Of a stretch of 64,000 nucleotides of DNA, positions 37,701-44,000 are shown in pieces (positions within the stretch are counted from its first letter, which is position 1; the number at the start of each line of letters is the position of its first letter). The notes beneath the pieces were generated by a model. The model saw only the letters and a list, made by a program, of their open reading frames with translations. It made no database searches and was not told the DNA's origin. The stretch lies in contig NZ_JAGGKR010000001.1 of the NCBI RefSeq assembly GCF_017873855.1, positions 1,493,529-1,557,528 of the forward strand, in the 5' to 3' direction. Made by a program: the position numbers and the translations under genes. This DNA is from Methanolinea mesophila. GTDB lineage: Archaea; Halobacteriota; Methanomicrobia; Methanomicrobiales; Methanospirillaceae.

Positions 37701-38350
37701 ACGTCCTGCGAGGCATTCGTGGTGGCGTTGGCGGTCGCAGTCGCGTTATACGTCATGAACCCGGCTCCCACCGTGGACCCGGTCGTCGAGTTCGCCCCGG
37801 TGAATGCGGTTGCGATGCCGAGCGTATTGGCGAAAAGACCGGCAAAGAATCCGCTCTGGCTCGCAGCGGCGCTCGTATTGGTATTTGCCGTGAGAGAGAC
37901 GTTATTCACACCCACCGTATATGCATTGGACTCGGTTGCCGTAGTTCCCTGTGCATCACGCGCCCCGCTCACCGACGCCCCGGCGAGTGCATCGCTCGTG
38001 GTCTGCTGGGCGACCGAGGTGGTTCCCTGGCCGGCATATGCCTGTTGCGACGACGAAGAACTTCCCCCGTACGTCTCCGTATACGTATAGGACGAGTCAC
38101 CGTCGTGGCTTACCGCACCGCTCGCCGCGAATACGAAGTCGGCCCCCTCGACAGTACTCTCCTGCGACGCGGTTGCCCCTCCGTTATCGCCGGCCGACAT
38201 CGTGGCCGAATAACTTTCCGGGTTCTGTGCAATGACATTCGAGAGCGCGACATCGTGATCGGCGGTTGCAGAAAGCGATAACGACGAACTCCCATCATTT
38301 ATGACAAACGTGACCGCTGACGCGGCGTTGACGAGAAACAGACCTATCAC
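31706..38350 (-). CDS. Giant secreted Ser/Thr/Ala/Gly-rich repeat protein
   Basis: At least 2,214 residues. The C-terminal three quarters repeat a unit of about 99 residues made of two related 50-residue halves. One half has IGTMSFGSSANASGHTDAGQ then SLDMAALYGNASAGSNDGTG; the other has ILGTMNTVQETNTSGSAHA then a TWG-A-SG-QSWT core. Asn/Asp-Gly turns alternate with short hydrophobic strands, as in beta-solenoid adhesins. No C-terminal membrane anchor or sorting tail is seen. Numerous N-x-S/T sites suggest glycosylation. The first canonical start is GTG at 38350, but a complete signal peptide (LKKLVILLVIGLFLVNAASA) reaches upstream to an ATA at 38377. Likely a surface or biofilm protein; the function is inferred only from architecture. 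Confidence 0.88.
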   Translation of the reverse strand: MIGLFLVNAASAVTFVINDGSSSLSLSATADHDVALSNVIAQNPESYSATMSAGDNGGATASQESTVEGADFVFAASGAVSHDGDSSYTYTETYGGSSSSSQQAYAGQGTTSVAQQTTSDALAGASVSGARDAQGTTATESNAYTVGVNNVSLTANTNTSAAASQSGFFAGLFANTLGIATAFTGANSTTGSTVGAGFMTYNATATANATTNASQDVAMVAGFGSAFAASHDQAGNSAVQSAGFIGGILNAVQSANTDHSATASQSGMAAGIAGNSFGAAHSQEGDRSGTGAGMFAGLMTFEGTTTASQQTTAASQDTGMDAIAGFARTFAMDHGGNMTSQSARIAVGTMNLTQQADTSGSAQATQSGTMTAAMGGTSGHAGSGGETSSTDTRIVLGSMDFEGSATANGNTDAGQSLDMAALFGSAQARSDDGTGNVTGEGSGIILGSMNISQETDTSGSAHATQNGDMTAAYGFTGTHAGSGTEQSSTDAEILIGTMSFGSSANASGHTDAGQSLDMAALYGNASAGSNDGTGNATVQGSGIILGTMNTVQETNTSGSAHAAQSGDMSAALGSTWGEADSGTKESRSEAHILVGTMSFDGSTAANGDTRAAQSLDLAALYGSVSAGSNDGTGNATWDGSGIVIGTLNTVQETDTSGSAHATQTGEVNAGYGFTWNDATSGTGQSWTHGDVLVGTMSFGNNATANGHTNASQTVSVGGNILPVAGMADTTAGSNDGRGNVTEVGSGIILGTMDITQGSDTSGSANAVQNGEMSAGYGSTWGSATSGGEQSSTETDILLGTMTYAGNATANGHTDAGQSLDMAALYGNISAASDDGRGNTTVQGSRVILGTLNATQQANTSGSAHAVQNGDLAALYGTTWGEAAHGSDLSKTEAELLVGTMSFGNAATSDGHTEAGQSLDMAALSGSAAAGSEDGTGNITIQRSEFILGIMNSTQQADTAGSTHATQSGDLAALHGATRSGAMSGDQLSVTEGEVFVGAMSFGSNATANGHTAAGQALDMAALYGDTSAVSEDGAGNVTEEGSQFILGMMNITQQADTGGSAHAAQGGDVAALYGTTWGNATSGDEQSWTDADVIIGGMSFDNNAVADGHTEAAQTLNSIGIYGNASAGSHEGANDTEVGTGFILGYLDISQQANTSASAHANQSGTLIAGLGNTWGNATSGDAQSWTRSDVFVGMITIGDNSVTAGAGTAASQGLSIAALNGSASTGSSDGNSNTTEVGAAVSGGNFTALLETDWSSQDLSDLPGLVTDVVGDIGGGYIEVDQNADTSGSSHAAQSGTVVALGNGQTWANATSGAGDQSWTASNVTTGIIVLDGNHADAGTGTAAGQSVFIAGMQGRAVTGSSDSTGNSTVGTQFDGSGDATGLNIDGLVNFVENPSPSNFTAWTSGVGDVGAGYLSMDQQTGSGAGTNAYQSSTPGLGILPGGVTVFNANGSTWSEASSGSNRSWTNADVTSTSVLLPGVLTVTSDSVSAGPDGTYASHDVEIGGQSGNAAVGSSDGTNAVEMGAEFTDGILSMYQLTGAGSGAYARQGGDVDALYGTTWGNASSGNNQSWTSSHVDTGSITVTDNQVYADGSTSASQSIYNVGINGDASVGSTDGTNIVEIGAGYSNGGSLSNSISGLTGQMTQKTSTGGSAGANQTGVVGSVAGTGYIRGNATSGNNQSWTTSHVDTGSITVTDNQVYADGSTSASQSIYNVGFNGDASVGSTDGTNIVEIGAGYSNGGSLSNSILGLTGQMTQKTSTGGSAVANQTGYVVVTGTGYTYGDASSDDNRSWTSSNVAVGSIAVKGNEVDAGSDGTRASQDVEINGASGNAAVGSSAGTTTAETGALFTAGSLDMMQVTSGDLGAHARQSGSVTGTLTGSAKTWGLAISGANQSWTTTEAKSTMIIPAILTITSNSMNAGTEGTNASQNVGVSAVSGSASVNSTDGTNRVEVGANFDATGSFVNLNQVTNSTAGVYANQSGTVSGGSGGIWGNARAGDGDTSYTKAAFTLGTLTLNNNGVYAGNSRTSASQDLSISGGIGSSSSAESGSINSVNGNYAKVSASYPTSLRSATSSLIVTQSTDNDAAVIGRATAQQNTRITAYNNLALNAMTHTEAGNASGSKAYVDTVAKSGYKILNGGVQSVTINSNSNAVGGLDNLTASEQKQASGTSGSWQTTASAKDAAGTISTPSTAANTNALAWVNLISKGRVITTF
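33048..33659 (-). repeat. Near-identical 333-base tandem duplication inside the giant gene
   Basis: Bases 33048-33326 reappear at 33381-33659 with only a few differences (shared landmarks GACTGCCTCCATTGGAATAC and CTGGCTTGCACTGGTGCTCC). The period of 333 bases is 111 codons, so the frame is kept. The other repeats of the gene are much more diverged, so this copy is recent or gene-converted. Confidence 0.85.
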
Positions 38351-38723
38351 TAGCAGGATAACTAATTTCTTGAGTATGGTGACACCCCCAGAAGCGACCT
38401 GAAGTATAGGACGTTTTACATTTGAGTATATATGGACTTTGATTTATTCTGAATTTCCCGAAAGCTCTTCTTCCTATGCAAGATAAAATTATCGTCGCTT
38501 CCTCAAAATATTTTATAAATGTATTCTTTTATGTTTTCTGGGTACCCCCGGAGTTCCTCTTCCTATGCAAAATAAACTTTTCGCCTCTTCTGCAACAGTT
38601 CATCCAGGTATCCGGCCCCGTCCACGCCCGCGAATACCGTTTCACCTTTCTATTTTCCTCTTTTTCTTATCCAAGGAGCCGACAAGGTTTACTATGAGTG
38701 AAGGACAGACCTATCCGTAGAAG
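38351..38723. other. Intergenic region with a diverged direct repeat
   Basis: 373 bases upstream of both flanking genes. CTTCCTATGCAA-ATAAA occurs at 38470-38487 and again at 38559-38576, inside longer similar blocks of about 50 bases spaced 89 bases apart. A/T-rich boxes (about 38418-38430 on the minus side) may be promoters. The repeat could be a regulatory site or a decayed duplication. Confidence 0.5.
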
Positions 38724-39329
38724 GTGACGAAGGTGGCCGAATCTCCCGATAACCCGATCACGGTGGTACGCATCCACTATGTACGACAAGGTTGCGAACC
38801 GCAGTTTGAAGCGGAATTAAACAAGCTCCTGGATCCTTTCACTGCCACTCCGGGTAACCTGGGACTCTTTATTTTCCGGCCGGGGAAGTACCACGACGGG
38901 GTGTACCGGATCGTCTACAAGTTTGCGTCCCGGGGGAACCTGGACCTGTGGCACGATTCCCCGACGTACCACGCATGGCTCGAGACGGAGAAGAATCTCA
39001 CCATCGCCCCTCCGGCAACCAGGGAGATCACCGGGCTCGAGACCTGGTTCACGCTCCCCGGGCAGAACGTCCTCAAACCCCCGACGAAGGCCCGCCAGGC
39101 GGTCGTCACCTGGTTCGCGGTCCTTCCGGTCTCGATCTTCATCTCGCTCCTCACCGATCCGTTCCTTGAAGGAACGTCATTCCTCGTCCAGAAAGTGGTG
39201 TTTGTCACGCTGTTAGTAGTCATCCTGACCTGGCTCGTGATGCCGGTCATGTCGCGGATCGCTGCACCCTGGCTCTACCCGAAGGAGGATCAGGAGTCCG
39301 ACGGGGAGAACGTGATGGATTCATTGTGA
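38724..39329 (+). CDS. Antibiotic-biosynthesis-monooxygenase-like domain with two-helix membrane tail
   Basis: 201 residues from a GTG at 38724 (GTG at 38733 is an alternative). Residues 10-100 resemble an ABM ferredoxin-like fold (ITVVRIHYVRQGCEPQFEAEL, GNLGLFIFRP, YRIVYKFASRGNLDLWHDS, WLETEKNL). Two helices follow (VTWFAVLPVSIFISLL and VVFVTLLVVILTWLVMPVMS). This fusion is known among COG3224-type proteins; the enzymatic role, if any, is unknown. Confidence 0.78.
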   Translation: MTKVAESPDNPITVVRIHYVRQGCEPQFEAELNKLLDPFTATPGNLGLFIFRPGKYHDGVYRIVYKFASRGNLDLWHDSPTYHAWLETEKNLTIAPPATREITGLETWFTLPGQNVLKPPTKARQAVVTWFAVLPVSIFISLLTDPFLEGTSFLVQKVVFVTLLVVILTWLVMPVMSRIAAPWLYPKEDQESDGENVMDSL

Positions 39330-39542
39330 GAACGCGGGGACATTCCCGCTTCCCGGACCCGTTTCGCCTCCTGCCGGCGTTGTTTTCGCAGGTCGGGGCC
39401 ACCGGACCATTTGCGCACCTGCGACAGTGCACTGCCCGGCTCTGAAGAGAGAATAATCCGGTAAACCCGGAAATTTTCGCAGGAATAATATAATTCCTCT
39501 TGTAAAGACGTATCTTACACGTAATCCGGGAAGGGAACAACA

Positions 39543-40040
39543 ATGGACGCAACTATTCTCTGGCTGGTCCCAATCGCATATTTCATTCATATTCTCGAGG
39601 AAACCCCGAGGTTTGTCCCTTGGGCGAAGCGGTATCTTTCCGCACCCTCCACGTTCGGCCAGTTCGTCCTCGGGAACGTCATTTTCATGGCGTACGTCCT
39701 TGCCGCGGTGGGCCTCGCAATATTTTATCCAGGCGAATGGACGCTTGTTCTCGGATTGTCTACCGCGGCATGGGCATTTTCAAATTTCCTGATCCATGCA
39801 TCCCTCACCCTCTACACGGGGGAATATTCTCCGGGGGTAGTGACTGCCAGCGCACTCTACGCCCCCATCACCGTATATATCTACGCGACCTTTTTGGAAT
39901 CCGGTATGGTAAGCACATTCGATATCGTCGCGTCCGTCATCATCGGTTTTGCAATCATGTACGTCCCCACGTTCGTACAGGTCTGGAGAGGGAAGAAGAA
40001 CCACCTTTTCGAGGACCACGCTTCACAAAAGAGTGAGTGA
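39543..40040 (+). CDS. HXXEE-domain membrane protein
   Basis: 165 residues with the defining motif His16-x-x-Glu19-Glu20 in the first helix (FIHILEETPRF) and four to five helices (FVLGNVIFMAYVLAAVGLAIF, WTLVLGLSTAAWAFSNFLIH, ASALYAPITVYIYATFLES, IVASVIIGFAIMYVPTFVQVW). Further conserved His (FLIHASLTLY) suggests an intramembrane metal site. The family has no known function. A second member lies at 43147-43803. Confidence 0.85.
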   Translation: MDATILWLVPIAYFIHILEETPRFVPWAKRYLSAPSTFGQFVLGNVIFMAYVLAAVGLAIFYPGEWTLVLGLSTAAWAFSNFLIHASLTLYTGEYSPGVVTASALYAPITVYIYATFLESGMVSTFDIVASVIIGFAIMYVPTFVQVWRGKKNHLFEDHASQKSE

Positions 40041-40190
40041 TCGGTTTCTCCGGCGGAATCCCGGTGTGCATTATTGTTTCAATATTCCACGGGTTCATCC
40101 ACCGTCCCTGTGACCGGACCGGGGCGTTCACGTCCAACGGACCCTCGTGACCGGGTGAGATGAAAAAATCCACCCGGGAATCGCGGATTT

Positions 40191-40940
40191 TTACAATCCC
40201 TTCACAAGGTTCCGCTTCTGGATGGCCTTCGTAGTAAAGAAGAACACCGCCGTCACGCCGGCAAGCACGGCACAATCGATAAACGGGGAAAGTACGGACG
40301 ACCCGGCCATGGCGCCGTTGAACAGGTCCACGAGGTACGCCAGCGGCGAGCAGTATGCAAGGACCTGTGCGGCCCCTTCCAGCTGCGAGAGCGGAATGAA
40401 GATTCCCGAGATGAATATGAGCGGGAACCGGACCAGGTTCGAGAAGATCATCACGTTTGGCGGACTGTCGGATGCCGGCGACGCGAGCAGGGCACCAAGC
40501 GCAGCACACGAAAACGTACCGAGGATGAAGGCGAGGGCGAACAGCCAGGGATTCGTCACCGGGACCGGAACGAAGAATGTGCTCGCGATCCAGACAAGAA
40601 GGCCGATACCGAGCCCGAAAATAACCCCCGCCACGACATCGCCGAGGATGATGGAATCCTGGGTGACCGGGTACGAGAGGAGCCGCTCGTAGGTCTTCTC
40701 CCGCTTCTCCCACGGCGTGATGAGCGGGCCTACCGAGGATGCGGTGAAGAACACCATCATCCCGAGAAATGCCGGGAAGAACGTGACAAGGTCGAGCTTC
40801 CGGCCTACGAAGAACGCGAAGAACATGAAGAGCGGGAACAGGACCCCGAACATCAGGACGGGCGGCTTCGTGTAATAGAGCCGCATGTTCTTGCCGGTGA
40901 TGACGAAGATACCCTGGAGGAGCACCGGGACTTCCATCAT
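40191..40940 (-). CDS. ABC-2 type transporter permease
   Basis: 249 residues, six helices in the ABC-2 layout, with FVITGKNMRLYYTKPPVLMFGVLFP at the start, then LITPWEKREKTYERLLSYPVT between helices 2 and 3, a family hallmark, and ISGIFIPLSQLEGAAQVLAYCSPLAYLVD before the last helix. It pairs with the ATPase encoded immediately upstream (4-base ATGA overlap) to form an exporter of drugs, lipids or other solutes. Confidence 0.9.
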   Translation of the reverse strand: MMEVPVLLQGIFVITGKNMRLYYTKPPVLMFGVLFPLFMFFAFFVGRKLDLVTFFPAFLGMMVFFTASSVGPLITPWEKREKTYERLLSYPVTQDSIILGDVVAGVIFGLGIGLLVWIASTFFVPVPVTNPWLFALAFILGTFSCAALGALLASPASDSPPNVMIFSNLVRFPLIFISGIFIPLSQLEGAAQVLAYCSPLAYLVDLFNGAMAGSSVLSPFIDCAVLAGVTAVFFFTTKAIQKRNLVKGL

Positions 40941-41854
40941 TCACACTCCGTGAGCTGCACGAAGGCCTCCTCGAGGCTCGGGCCGGACGTCGAAAGCGAG
41001 GTGATGCCAAGCGATCGTTCGCCCGCCTGCCCCACGAGATACTTCAGGACGAGGTCCGGGTTGTCGGTGTAAAGCCGCCACTTGTCGCCGCAGGGCTCGG
41101 CCCGGAGGATCCCGTCCGCGAGAAAGAGATCTTCTGTCACGGGCCGGTCAAACGAGACCTCGACCGATTGGGTGGTGTCGAACATCTTTTTCAGCCGCTC
41201 GGGGCTGTCCTGTGCCACGATCTTTCCCCTGTTGATGATACAGACGGTCTGGCAGAGCATGTTCGCCTCCTCGATGTTGTGCGTGGTGAGAAAGATCGTG
41301 CTGCCCTCGCCGTTCATCTCCCGGATGGTATCGATCACCAGCCGGCGGCTCTGCACGTCCAGTCCGCTCGTGGGCTCGTCGAGGAACAGGATCTTCGGCC
41401 GGTGGACGATGGCGCAGCCGATGCTCACCCGCTGCTTCATCCCCTTCGAAAACGTCCGGACCGGAAGGTGGCGTTTCTCGTACAGTCCCATCCGCGAGAG
41501 GATCTCACCGACACGGGCATTCCTCGCGGACCGGGGCATCCCGTAGAGCTGCCCGCTGAGGTGCAGGTTCTGTTCGGCGGTGAGGTCGCCGTACACGGTG
41601 CTGCTCTCCGGGATGACGCCCATCTGCATCTTGGCTGCGACCGGGTGCCGGTGGATGTCGATCCCGTTGATCCGGACCGTTCCCGCGTCGGGTACAAGCA
41701 CTCCGGTGAGCATCCGCATGGTCGTCGTCTTCCCGGCCCCGTTCGGACCGAGGAACCCGAAGATCTCCCCTTCCCGTACAGAGAGGCTGACATCGTCGAC
41801 TGCCAGGACGGGACCGAACCGCTTGACCAGGTTCCCGGTTTCCACTGCCGCCAT
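40937..41854 (-). CDS. ABC transporter ATP-binding protein (drug/daunorubicin type)
   Basis: 305 residues. Walker A GPNGAGKTT (residues 35-43), Q-loop MGVIPESSTVY, signature FSKGMKQRVSIGCAI, Walker B ILFLDEPTSGLD and H-loop TTHNIEEA are followed by an 80-residue C-terminal domain as in DrrA-type ATPases. It is the second gene of a three-gene unit: its ATG directly follows the stop of the small Cys-rich protein and its end overlaps the permease. Controlled, by position, by the divergent HxlR regulator. Confidence 0.92.
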   Translation of the reverse strand: MAAVETGNLVKRFGPVLAVDDVSLSVREGEIFGFLGPNGAGKTTTMRMLTGVLVPDAGTVRINGIDIHRHPVAAKMQMGVIPESSTVYGDLTAEQNLHLSGQLYGMPRSARNARVGEILSRMGLYEKRHLPVRTFSKGMKQRVSIGCAIVHRPKILFLDEPTSGLDVQSRRLVIDTIREMNGEGSTIFLTTHNIEEANMLCQTVCIINRGKIVAQDSPERLKKMFDTTQSVEVSFDRPVTEDLFLADGILRAEPCGDKWRLYTDNPDLVLKYLVGQAGERSLGITSLSTSGPSLEEAFVQLTECE

Positions 41855-42043
41855 TTATTGTTTCGCCGATTTCAGGGCCGCGATCTTCCTGTCGATCTCC
41901 GCGATCCGCTCCAGGAAGTATCCCTTATGGTCTTCGAGCAGCCGGATCTCGTCCTCGATCGTCATCGTCGCCGGGCAGCTGCAGGAGCAGCCGCACTCTG
42001 ATCTCTCATTCGAGGCAAATTTTCCCGTCGGACTACAACACAT
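41855..42043 (-). CDS. Small Cys-rich coiled-coil protein
   Basis: 62 residues. The N-terminus has six Cys (MCCSPTGKF ... ECGCSCSCPA) and the rest is one amphipathic coiled coil (EIRLLEDHKGYFLERIAEIDRKIAAL). Such short proteins resemble the DUF5320 type often next to redox genes. A GGAGGAG site precedes the ATG. As first gene of the HxlR-divergent ABC operon, it may sense or buffer metal or thiol stress for the exporter; this is inference. Confidence 0.75.
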   Translation of the reverse strand: MCCSPTGKFASNERSECGCSCSCPATMTIEDEIRLLEDHKGYFLERIAEIDRKIAALKSAKQ

Positions 42044-42069
42044 ACGTCGTTCTCCTCCTTGCGATCAAT

Positions 42070-42097
42070 TACTATCAATCGGATAGTATTAAAAATA
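42070..42097. promoter_or_regulatory. HxlR operator and shared divergent promoter
   Basis: TACTATC-AATCG-GATAGTA (42070-42088) is a perfect inverted repeat with 7-base arms, like the TACT...AGTA boxes of the YodB/HxlR family. It abuts TATTAAAAATA (about 42086-42097), which reads as a TATA box on both strands. Binding here would block both the ABC operon and the regulator gene. Confidence 0.65.
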
Positions 42098-42122
42098 CCC
42101 AGTGAATAGTAATGCAGTGACT

Positions 42123-42515
42123 ATGGAACCTCATAGCGACCACCTGTGTCTCTGCCCGCTGGAAGGCATCATCAATATCATCGCCAGGAAATGGGCGGTC
42201 CTCGTCATCAGCATCATCGGCCACCGCGAGAAGATCCGGTTCAACGAGATCATGGAACGGCTCGACGGCATAAGCCCGAGGACGCTCTCCGACATCCTCA
42301 AGGACCTCCGGCAGGCGAACCTCATTCACCGGGAGTCGTTCTCCGAGATCCCCCCCAGGGTCGAATATTCGCTGACCGAGGACGGCAAGAAGCTCTGCGA
42401 GGCCGTCCAGCCTCTTATCCGGTGGGCGCTCGAACGGGACGCCACTCACTCAGAACGGTGCCGGGGGAACTGTCACGACGAGCCGGTGAGCCGGAAGCGG
42501 AAATTACCGGAATAG
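42123..42515 (+). CDS. HxlR family transcriptional regulator
   Basis: 130 residues from the ATG at 42123. This start sits about 25-30 bases after the TATA box without a ribosome-binding site, so the transcript is probably leaderless; a GTG at 42102 lies too close to the box. The family core is clear: CLCPLEGIINIIARKWAVLVIS (near residue 10), then a winged HTH (RFNEIMERLDGISPRTLSDILKDL) and the wing VEYSLTEDGKKL. The N-terminal Cys pair corresponds to the redox-sensing Cys of YodB/HypR relatives. It should autoregulate and control the divergent exporter. Confidence 0.92.
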   Translation: MEPHSDHLCLCPLEGIINIIARKWAVLVISIIGHREKIRFNEIMERLDGISPRTLSDILKDLRQANLIHRESFSEIPPRVEYSLTEDGKKLCEAVQPLIRWALERDATHSERCRGNCHDEPVSRKRKLPE

Positions 42516-42620
42516 AGTGGAGAAAATGAAAAAAGGAATTGTCCCCGGTGAGAGGACCAGGTTCACGTGCCGGACTATCGTTATTACTCATGACAGACCG
42601 TAATGACTGAGGATGATTCC

Positions 42621-43019
42621 ATGGTTACCCTGACACAGGAGATCAAAGAATCGCTGCAGGGAACGAAGCTCGCGTTCCTGGCGACATCGTCGAAGAAAGG
42701 CATTCCGAATGCAGTCCCGATCGCGGCGTTCAAGTTGTGGGACGACGGGACGGTGCTCATCTCCGACCAGTACTTCAACAAGACGCTCGAGAACGTGAGG
42801 GAGAACCCGGAGGTCGCCCTGTCGTGGTGGGGGGAGAAAGGGGGTTTCCAGATCAAGGGCACCGCCACGGTCCACAAGGACGACGAGGTCTTTGCCAAGA
42901 ACGTTGCCTGGATGAAGGAAGGCTGGCCCACGTTCGTGCCCAAGGGTGCGGTGCTCGTGAAGATCACCGGGGTGTACGCGGTGAAACCGGGCCCCGAACC
43001 GGGAAAGAAGATCCTGTGA
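42621..43019 (+). CDS. Pyridoxamine 5-phosphate oxidase-like flavin split-barrel protein
   Basis: 132 residues from the ATG at 42621, with GAGG eight bases upstream; an ATG at 42603 is less well placed. The split-barrel motifs KLAFLATSSKKGIPNAVPIAAF and VLISDQYFNKTLENVRENPEVALSWW are typical of small FMN- or F420-binding PNPOx-like proteins. GTATVHKDDEVF and VLVKITGVYAVKPGPEPGKKI complete the fold. Substrate unknown; probably a cytoplasmic redox protein. Confidence 0.87.
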   Translation: MVTLTQEIKESLQGTKLAFLATSSKKGIPNAVPIAAFKLWDDGTVLISDQYFNKTLENVRENPEVALSWWGEKGGFQIKGTATVHKDDEVFAKNVAWMKEGWPTFVPKGAVLVKITGVYAVKPGPEPGKKIL

Positions 43020-43146
43020 CCCGCGGTTGAATGGTCTCTGGCAGGAATTCTTTCCTTCCAGAGGCAATCTTCTCACCCTTCCCGTTGAAACCGGGCGATG
43101 GCCGGACCGTGGGCCACTCCCGGAGCCGGGTCACCGGCTGAACATT

Positions 43147-43803
43147 TTACCCGGTTTTCGCGTTCCTGATCTTGGTCAGAGTGATGGATAAGAGCAGGAG
43201 TATTACCCCGCCTGCAACCGCAAAACTCAGGATCCAGTCGGTAAGTGTCATAATGCCGTACGCGATGACATACCAGGTTACCAGGGTGCAATAGGGGATT
43301 AACAGGAATAACGTGGTGAACAGGCCCGGGTTGTATCCTTTATGCCTGAGCTGGAAAACAACGGCATGCTGCACGTTGTTTATCATGAACTGGAAAATTA
43401 TCGCGCTGAATCCTATCCATGGCAGAGTATAGAGCAGCGCCCCGATAATTACCCACGGCCAGATCATAATCGGGTTTACAAAAAAAATGTAGGGTTCGCT
43501 TGCCGGGGTATCTTCCTTCTGGGGCGTTGGAGCAAGGATCGTTTTCGTGTTGATGAAATTCTTGAACCCACCGGGTACGATATATTCTTCGAATTCATGG
43601 ATCATGACGACCGGAAGGTGAAACCAGAGGAGCCACTGGTAGTAGTTCAGACCGGGAACCGTCGCCAGCACGATGAAAAGCACCGTGAATACTATGGGCG
43701 CGGTGAAGGCTCCGATCAATTGCCATGCGGTGTTCAGTTTTGCAAAATCAAGTCCACTGTCTCGTGGTTCGCCTTCGAATTCCGGCATAAAGTTTTCTTT
43801 CAT
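43147..43803 (-). CDS. HXXEE-domain membrane protein
   Basis: 218 residues, with His69-Glu-Phe-Glu72-Glu73 in helix 2 (MIHEFEEYIVPGGF) and about six helices. NNVQHAVVFQLRHKGYNPGLFT carries the later conserved His residues of the family. It is longer than the member at 39543 through an N-terminal helix and a loop of about 40 residues. Function unknown. Confidence 0.82.
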   Translation of the reverse strand: MKENFMPEFEGEPRDSGLDFAKLNTAWQLIGAFTAPIVFTVLFIVLATVPGLNYYQWLLWFHLPVVMIHEFEEYIVPGGFKNFINTKTILAPTPQKEDTPASEPYIFFVNPIMIWPWVIIGALLYTLPWIGFSAIIFQFMINNVQHAVVFQLRHKGYNPGLFTTLFLLIPYCTLVTWYVIAYGIMTLTDWILSFAVAGGVILLLLSITLTKIRNAKTG

Positions 43804-44000
43804 TCGTTCCGATAAAAATCTCCCGAATCGTGTGCACGCAGCGGGAGTACTGTCGTATCGGAACCTTTCTGGTGGTCAGTGATGACGATTCAATTTACCA
43901 CCCGCTTCAACGGAGTTCGTCCGCAGCCATTGTTCCGGCCCCGGGCCCCCCCGGTGAGGGGGATGCACGCTCATCGCCCCTTTTTCCTTCCCAGGCTCAC

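Noticed and set aside
36367-38281. Long plus-strand frames across the giant repeat gene
   Set aside because: They arise from the repeat composition read antisense and lack start sites, families or independent periodic conservation.
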